A stretch of DNA of 64,000 nt from Rugalucina vietnamica (lineage: Eukaryota; Mollusca; Bivalvia; Lucinida; Lucinidae), in NCBI GenBank assembly GCA_964017185.1, contig OZ024869.1, positions 61,406,761-61,470,760 on the forward strand, given 5' to 3'. Below, piece by piece: positions 58,638 through 64,000 of the stretch (positions within the stretch are counted from its first letter, which is position 1; every line of letters starts with the position of its first letter). The translations under genes and the position numbers were made by a program. The notes under the pieces are model-generated. The model had not been told where the DNA came from and ran no database searches. It worked only from the letters and a program-made list of their open reading frames with translations.

Positions 58638-58861
58638 GATATTTTACCCATATTTGACGAATGAATCCGCCCATCATAATCATTTGGGAGAGTCCACTTT
58701 CATTTTTAGGGGCATTGGGAGAGATTTAAGATTCTTATATTATTTTTCGATTAAATTCCTTTAATCAAACAGAATAGCCCCAGATGGAATGCCGCGTCAC
58801 ATCTGGGGCTATTCTGTTTGCCTATCTCCAATAAAAGGGATGCCAGACTTAAATGAGTTAA
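58638..58861. mobile_element. M3 MITE with palindromic core
   Basis: Starts near TTACCCATATTTGACGAATG, core CAGAATAGCCCCAGATG with complement CATCTGGGGCTATTCTG, ends TTAAATGAGTTAA. It ends 30 bp beyond the donor of exon a. Confidence 0.8.
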
Positions 58862-58890
58862 GCTGAAGCCTCAGCGTTGACAGGACCTAC

Positions 58891-58980
58891 CTTTGTATGG
58901 TGAGCTATCTCGTGATGTGCTGGTTGTTTCTTGGCTTGTGACCTTGACCTCACAGCAGGATCTAAACTCATCAGCTCTAC
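58891..58980 (-). CDS. CORO7: coronin-7 exon a (inter-propeller linker)
   Basis: This is a 90-nt open exon, exactly 30 codons, phase 0 on both sides. The acceptor reads CTTGTAG before GTAGAGCTG and the donor is AAAG/GTAGGT. The peptide starts VELMSLDPAVRSRS and ends AHHTK; it is basic and polar, with several His residues, as expected for the disordered linker between the two WD40 propellers of coronin-7. The assignment rests on strand, phase and position upstream of clear coronin-7 exons, not on recognisable similarity of this peptide. A second possible acceptor four bases further in (exon start 58976) would change the incoming phase. A M3 MITE ends about 30 bp beyond the donor. No further upstream exon was recognised between here and the window end. 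Confidence 0.6.
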
Positions 58981-60540
58981 CTACAAGTCACTGACTATAT
59001 AGTAAAACATTCATAAAAGCGCTGCAGGCATGCATGATTCCCCACCACGCAAATTTAATTTAGTACAAATGCACATAATATCTTGACGACATTAATCAAC
59101 AATACCAAACCACATCTTCCAGACATGAACTTTTTAACAAAGTTTGAAGCAAATTGGTCTACAGATGCTCAAGATAGGGCCTAGAAACAAAATTGTAACA
59201 TAAATCAAGGGCCCATGGGGTACTTTAGTCGTACTAGCACTTCTACAGGTATTGGCCAATAAATTGTATAAAACATATAGGGAAGAAATATTTAACACTT
59301 CATAACTTTCTTATTTCTTATGATATTTTTATATCACGAACGGCATGAGAAAGTATAATTCTTTATCTTTACCATAGTTTTTAAATTTTTGACGTAGCAC
59401 TATTATAAAATGGTCTGTTTGAGGACGGCCGTCTTGTTGTATGCAATTTAATTAAATATATAGCAAAATTTCCGTAAAACGCGGTTAATTACGCCTAGGT
59501 ACATTACTCCAGCAACAATTTTAAGCTATAATTTTACATAAATGTTAGGCGTCACAAACGGTCCAATTTAGTACAAATATTATATTTTAATCTGGTGTAT
59601 TTTTTATTTTTGTAGCTCAACGATAAATTGGTCTGTTTGAGCAAGGACCAAAAAAAATAATAAATAGTATTTTCTATCTGGAATTTCCGTGAGTATCCGT
59701 AAAATGCACCGATAAGACCCGACTTAATTTCCAGGTATTAATGCCGTGGGCGAAGATTATCGCTCTGATATGAAAATGAAATGTATTTGATGACTGAGAG
59801 TGTAATAAAGAATTTTATATGAATAAATTAATAGGCTTAAGTTTAGAGAGTGATATTTTGCAGAAATAAAGCATTAAACTTTACCATATTTTGTTCTCCT
59901 TTTTCGGCAGTAGTTGCTGAACTGAAAACACAGTTGTCAATTCGCTCATGATTGCATAATGTCAATTAGTAATGACACTGTGTCAAATTCGCAATCAAGT
60001 TCTACTCATTTTATTTATCATTTTATTTTTATGAGAATCTTTTTTATAATTATTTCGTGAGGTATTTGTATTTTTCTTTTGATGCTGTAATCCGCAACAG
60101 AACGAGTGCTTGATATCTGTCATTCAAAGTCAATCCAAACAAAATAGCAGCTTTTATTGGCTTTAATTAAAGAACAAAAACATCAAACATTAACGTTTAA
60201 AGCGATCATCGCCTGAACAACTGAATCCCCACAACAATTAAAGAAATCAAATTATGTACATGTAATCCATTTAACTTAAGTATTTCACACATACTCGAGA
60301 TATAATTGAGCAAACCGAACGAGTTTAATTACTCATTTACCGAAAGCGGTGCATGGTGATGACACTGTGCCATAACACATTATGCATGCCTTATTTAACC
60401 AAGGTGAAAGAATTCAAAGATATTTAAAATCTATTTTCTAATATCTTTCTCAAAGCATTTTGACACGAAACAAAAACATTTAATCATTATACATCTATAG
60501 TAGTAGAGAAGACTCCTACATTTATCAACCTAAATATGTG
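58981..60540. other. unassigned coronin-7 intron sequence
   Basis: AT-rich. No exon with phase and motifs compatible with the first propeller of coronin-7 was recognised. GCATAATGT phrases with ATGACACTGTG recur in opposite order near 59955 and 60360 but do not define an element. Confidence 0.4.
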
Positions 60541-60548
60541 TACTTACG

Positions 60549-60720
60549 CATTCATTCATTCATTCATTCATTCATTCATTCATTTCTTTCTTTCTTTCTT
60601 TCTTTCTTTCTTTTATTCATTTCTTTCTATCTGACTTTCTTTCTTATATGCCCTTCTTTCTTTCTTTCTTTCTTTCTTTTATTCATTTCTTTCTATCTGA
60701 CTTTCTTTCTTATATGCGAT
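60549..60720 (+). repeat. (ATTC)n and (TTTC)n microsatellite with 70 bp duplication
   Basis: (CATT)n then (CTTT)n, followed by TTATTCATTTCTTTCTATC, TGACTTTCTTTCTTATATGC. This block, including the (CTTT)n, is present twice in tandem (about 60586-60650 and 60652-60717). Confidence 0.95.
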
Positions 60721-60782
60721 ATATGAAATTCTTGACGACAAAGAAATAATTTGAGATAATTCTCAATGAAAATGGCAAGTTT

Positions 60783-60975
60783 CTGCGTCTTTGTTTTCGC
60801 TTCATAGATAGCAAATTTTTCTTTTTCTTAAATACGAAGCTTCATAGATAGCAAATTCCTCTTTTTTTTTTTTAAATACGAAATTCCAAACTTCTAGCCT
60901 GCTTCTGTGACTGTACAGGCCGGCTTGTGCCTGACCTGGTCGAAAACCAAACTTGTTTTCTCATGCAAAGGCTCA
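60783..60975. mobile_element. M1 MITE, right half
   Basis: TCTGCGTCTTTGTTTTCGCT, TTCCAAACTTCTAGCCTGCT, CAGGCCGGCTTGTGCCTGAC and TTTTCTCATGCAAAGGCTCA. Part of it (CTTCATAGATAGCAAAT) is duplicated. Confidence 0.75.
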
Positions 60976-61527
60976 TTTGGTATTTTATTCTTGTACATGA
61001 GATTGTTTCTTGGCCTACCTTAGAAAATAAACCGTTTGCATTATTGAGGCGTGTCAGGTTTACACCGCATGGTGTTTTAACAAAAAATGTAGTTTAATTA
61101 AACATGGAATTTCGTTTTAAGAATCTAGATCTCTATATGCAGACTTGGCTAAGAGTAGTCTGCCTGATATGCAGAATCAGTTTTGTCTGTCAAAACAGCT
61201 TTCCTATGACGCTGCCAAATTATCATGTGAGAATGTTTTTATAAGAAGCGTGACTTTAATACCTTGCGGCGACAGCCTAAATACGCTGGATGTCAGGTGT
61301 AATCCTTTTAACTACCTTATAATCACCAAAGCGTGAAAACCTACTTTCTGGTCGGCATTTCTGACCATGTCAGACAAAGACCGGATTGGTTATCATTAAA
61401 ACTGTATCAAGGTTGAACTGCATACTTGGATCTTATGGAAAATGGTGTCTCAGCGCTGTACAGGTCATCACCGCCCTTACACCGCCCGTTTGAGTATAGA
61501 AGTGAAGAATTTAATTCGATATATATT
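60976..61527. other. unassigned sequence
   Basis: A 63-codon plus-strand open frame (61145-61336) has no recognisable motif, and splice context was not convincing. Nothing else is called. Confidence 0.35.
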
Positions 61528-61900
61528 ACTGGGTGCTTCCTTCGACCCGATATAAAAAAGGTTTTGTTTGACTTTTACTATAGGTCCCGATAGGATTTGG
61601 TTTTGTTTGATTCCGGTATAAGATTTTTTTCTACAATAATTCCTAGAATTTGGTCAAAGATTTGATTTGATTCTTTTTTTATGACGTCATTGTAAGAATT
61701 TCAAATCATACTATGGTGCTTTGAATGTAACTTTATGGTAAGATTCCCTTTGATTCGTTAAAAAGTGAAGTAAATTAAGCAATTTATGTTATTATTGACT
61801 CTGTTTTGTTGAGATTTACTGTGTTAAAGAAGTAGAACAAAATCCGGTACCAAAAAATCAAACAAAACCTTTTTATATCGGGACCAAGGAAGCACCCAGT
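61528..61900. mobile_element. MITE with about 45 bp inverted ends
   Basis: ACTGGGTGCTTCCTTCGACC, CGATATAAAAAAGGTTTTGT on the left; ACAAAACCTTTTTATATCGG, GACCAAGGAAGCACCCAGT on the right. About 373 bp with no coding content. Further TTTGATT and GGTTTTGTTTGA phrases repeat inside. Confidence 0.85.
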
Positions 61901-62331
61901 GTTTATAGACTGTGAATATCTAAGTTTTTTTTTACCCAGCGAAAATGTATAAATATTCTAAATTCATTTATTTGGCACGAATTACATTTAATTTCTATAT
62001 ATAAAGAAAAACGAATTTATTTAATATTTTATATGTGTCTTTCACATTCGGATCCTGATAGCCTTCTAAATTTATTTTTAACAATATGATTACTACTGCG
62101 CAAATATTTTCAAAAGGGGAACAACACGTTTATTCTCAACAACTAATGTTATTCTCAACAACTAATGAAGTCTATTAAAATAATAAATGCAGCTTCTTAA
62201 ATCATCTTGAAAATGCATCTGCAAGACGAATGATTTTGTTTACGTTGGTTCTCTGTTATATCCTATATAAAATCATCCGAAGTGACATGGGGGTAGCAGA
62301 TGAATACCCCCGGTCCCTGCATTACGAAAAC
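61901..62331. other. unassigned sequence
   Basis: AT-rich, nothing recognised except GATGAATACCCCCGG at about 62300, which may be the start of the family F element below. Confidence 0.35.
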
Positions 62332-62525
62332 TTGCCCATGCAATATACAGAGATTTATTTTAGCTATAAAAATTAAAAATTTTCATCTGAAAAAAAAAAA
62401 ATGATTTTTTTCTTATTTTTGCTCAAAACATAGATTGTGGGTGCACGTTAGAACCGCCTCACCGAGGCCCACAATCTATACCCATGCATACCCCAGTTTT
62501 GCTATATAAAATAGGGGTTCAACTG
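62332..62525. mobile_element. M2 MITE-like element
   Basis: ATTACGAAAACTTGCCCATG, TTAGAACCGCCTCACCGAGG and ACCCCAGTTTTGCTATATAA. Confidence 0.65.
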
Positions 62526-62739
62526 CTTCAATCAAGTTTTCACGCAGAGAAAGCTGCAGAGAAAGCTGTTAAAATAAAGCGATGAAATCTCAACTGTCCC
62601 CAGGCAACACTGACATTACCTGGACAGATTAGCCGAATGATAATCGAATATCGCGGCCAATATCGGATATTATCGGAAAGTCTCCGTAAATTTACCTGAG
62701 CGCTAGTAAAATCGATTGCTTGCTTATGTGCCTATATTG

Positions 62740-63430
62740 AAATACGACTATTGTCCCGGTTGACGATCACAAAAATTACCCATCTTCAATCCCAAACCAC
62801 TCCTCCCTGATATGAACTGCTATACAAAATTTGAAGGATGGTCCAGATAGAGCCCGGAAATGAAATTTATTTGACGAAATTTATCCATCTTCAATCCAAA
62901 ACCACTCTTTCCTAATATGAACACCTATACAAAGTTTGAAGAAAATTGGTCTATAAATGCCCAAGATATAGGCCGGAAACAAATTTTAATATAAGTCAAG
63001 GACCATAACTCTGTACTTATTCAACAAAATTTACCCATCTTCAATCCCAAACCACTCCTTCCTAACATTAGCTCCCATACAAAGTTTGAAGAAAATTGGT
63101 CAATAAATGCTCAAAATAGAGCCCGGAAACAAAATTTTAACGTAAATCAAGGGCCATAACTCTGTACTTATTTGATGAAATTTACCCATCTACAATCCCA
63201 AACCACTCCTTCTTAATATGAACTCCTATACAAAGTTTGAAGAAAATTTGTCAATAAATGCCCAAGATAGAGCATGGAAACAAAATTTTATAGTAAATCA
63301 AGGGGCATAACTCTGTACTTAGTTTGACGAAATTTGCCCATGACGGACAGACAGACGGACACTCGAACGCAATTTTTTTGCGGAGGAAATAACATAATAC
63401 ACCACACTCTTTGAAGCGGCGGGGTATTAC
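62740..63430 (+). repeat. satellite-bearing element, family F (about 145 bp units)
   Basis: About four units with CATCTTCAATCCCAAACCAC, TATACAAAGTTTGAAGAAAA, TGCCCAAGATAGAGCCCGGA and AAGGGCCATAACTCTGTACT. It ends in GACGGACAGACAGACGGACA, a TTTTTTTGCGGAGG stretch and GGCGGGGTATTAC. The right end is complementary to the GAATACCCCC near 62300. Confidence 0.8.
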
Positions 63431-63589
63431 CAGCTCATCCCATGACATTGACTTGCTCTACTTGCAACCGACAGTTTAGAGCTAGAATTGGCCTTGTCAG
63501 CCATCAAAGAACTCACCAACACACACGAACATATTCAAGAAATAATGATGGTCTTTCTCATTAGTGAGAGACGAACGACCATTGTAAAA

Positions 63590-63640
63590 CATTTCATATG
63601 CTCACCTTCACAGTGAGGCTTAGTCTCAGGTGAGGTATAA
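63590..63640 (+). repeat. family A-like terminal hairpin, isolated
   Basis: ATATGCTCACCTTCACAGTG, AGGCTTAGTCTCAGGTGAGG resembles the terminal hairpin of family A, without a neighbouring GGAC run or core. Confidence 0.6.
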
Positions 63641-63867
63641 AATCAATTAAAATCATAAAGACTACAAAAAGTGCAGATAAAGGCATATATCTCAGGCTAA
63701 TTGCGCCTAGACTTGCACGAAACTATTTAAAACAGACTAAAAGGGTTTCATTTTTTTCCGTAAAAAACACAACAAACGTGATTAACTTATCAGTGAAGCA
63801 CCTTTTTTATTTATCTCACTGACAGTTCATTACAGCCTTTACTCAAGCAGCTGGGATTGCAACATAG

Positions 63868-64000
63868 ACATACGAGAAAACAAACAATTTGGGTTCCGAC
63901 CAGGTCTGACACAAACCAGCCTGTACTGTCATAGAAGCAGGCTAGAAGCTTGAAATTTCAGATTTAAGAAGAAGAAGGATTGTACTATCCAAGCAGCGAA
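63868..64000. mobile_element. M1 MITE, left half, cut by window end
   Basis: ACGAGAAAACAAACAATTTG, GTTCCGACCAGGTCTGACAC and ACTATCCAAGCAGCGAA, running off the window before the palindromic centre. Confidence 0.75.

Noticed and set aside
61145..61336. 63-residue plus-strand open frame
   Set aside because: No motif, no convincing splice or start context, and length is within chance for this composition.

Overview
The window looks like genomic DNA of a marine bivalve mollusc or a close lophotrochozoan. This is inferred from AT-rich sequence, small exons in very long introns, and bivalve-style repeats: tandem cores closed by GGAC/GACG microsatellites, CR1-like, Tx1-like and tRNA-SINE retroelements. 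Nothing bacterial or organellar is visible.

The only host gene I can support is a minus-strand piece of coronin-7 (CORO7, the tandem-propeller coronin). Six exons read from high to low coordinates: 58980-58891, 48598-48439, 36763-36585, 22383-22275, 19833-19747, 16895-16753. Each has AG/GT borders and all junction phases agree, giving 256 uninterrupted codons for the end of the inter-propeller linker and the start of the second WD40 propeller. The introns are 10.3, 11.7, 14.2, 2.4, 2.9 and more than 16.7 kb. The 5' and 3' ends of the gene lie outside the window or were not found.

Almost everything else is layered mobile DNA, and many layers can be dated relative to each other because the interrupted host sequence resumes on the other side. 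(a) At least six families of satellite-bearing elements share one plan: short subterminal inverted repeats, a tandem core of about 145-480 bp units, a GGAC/GACG microsatellite, and a 3' terminal hairpin. They occupy 3190-5106/13626-13690, 14703-16632, 17517-19178, 20239-22210, 23390-26040/31941-32227, 27319-29917, 32228-34562, 35173-36431, 36984-39483, 39515-39589/46104-48366, 56220-58220 and 62740-63430. (b) Large elements are inserted in them: 5107-13625 (8.5 kb, 380 bp inverted ends, 6 bp target duplication), 26041-31940 (5.9 kb) and 39590-46103 (6.5 kb). The last two both begin CAGTACAGTC and are flanked by TA. (c) Inside those are smaller insertions: a 2.4 kb element with 9 bp target duplication (7926-10310), a foldback element with 9 bp duplication (40164-40986), a hAT-like element (14897-15550), TA-flanked palindromic MITEs (about ten copies), SINEs, a CR1-like LINE with a 2A-like motif (5593-7575) and a Tx1-like LINE with a 15 bp target duplication (50669-52287).

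The most unusual features are the shared satellite-transposon architecture across unrelated core sequences, a TGACGTCA-rich foldback cluster (53733-56180), and the very large non-coding composite elements lacking any visible transposase.
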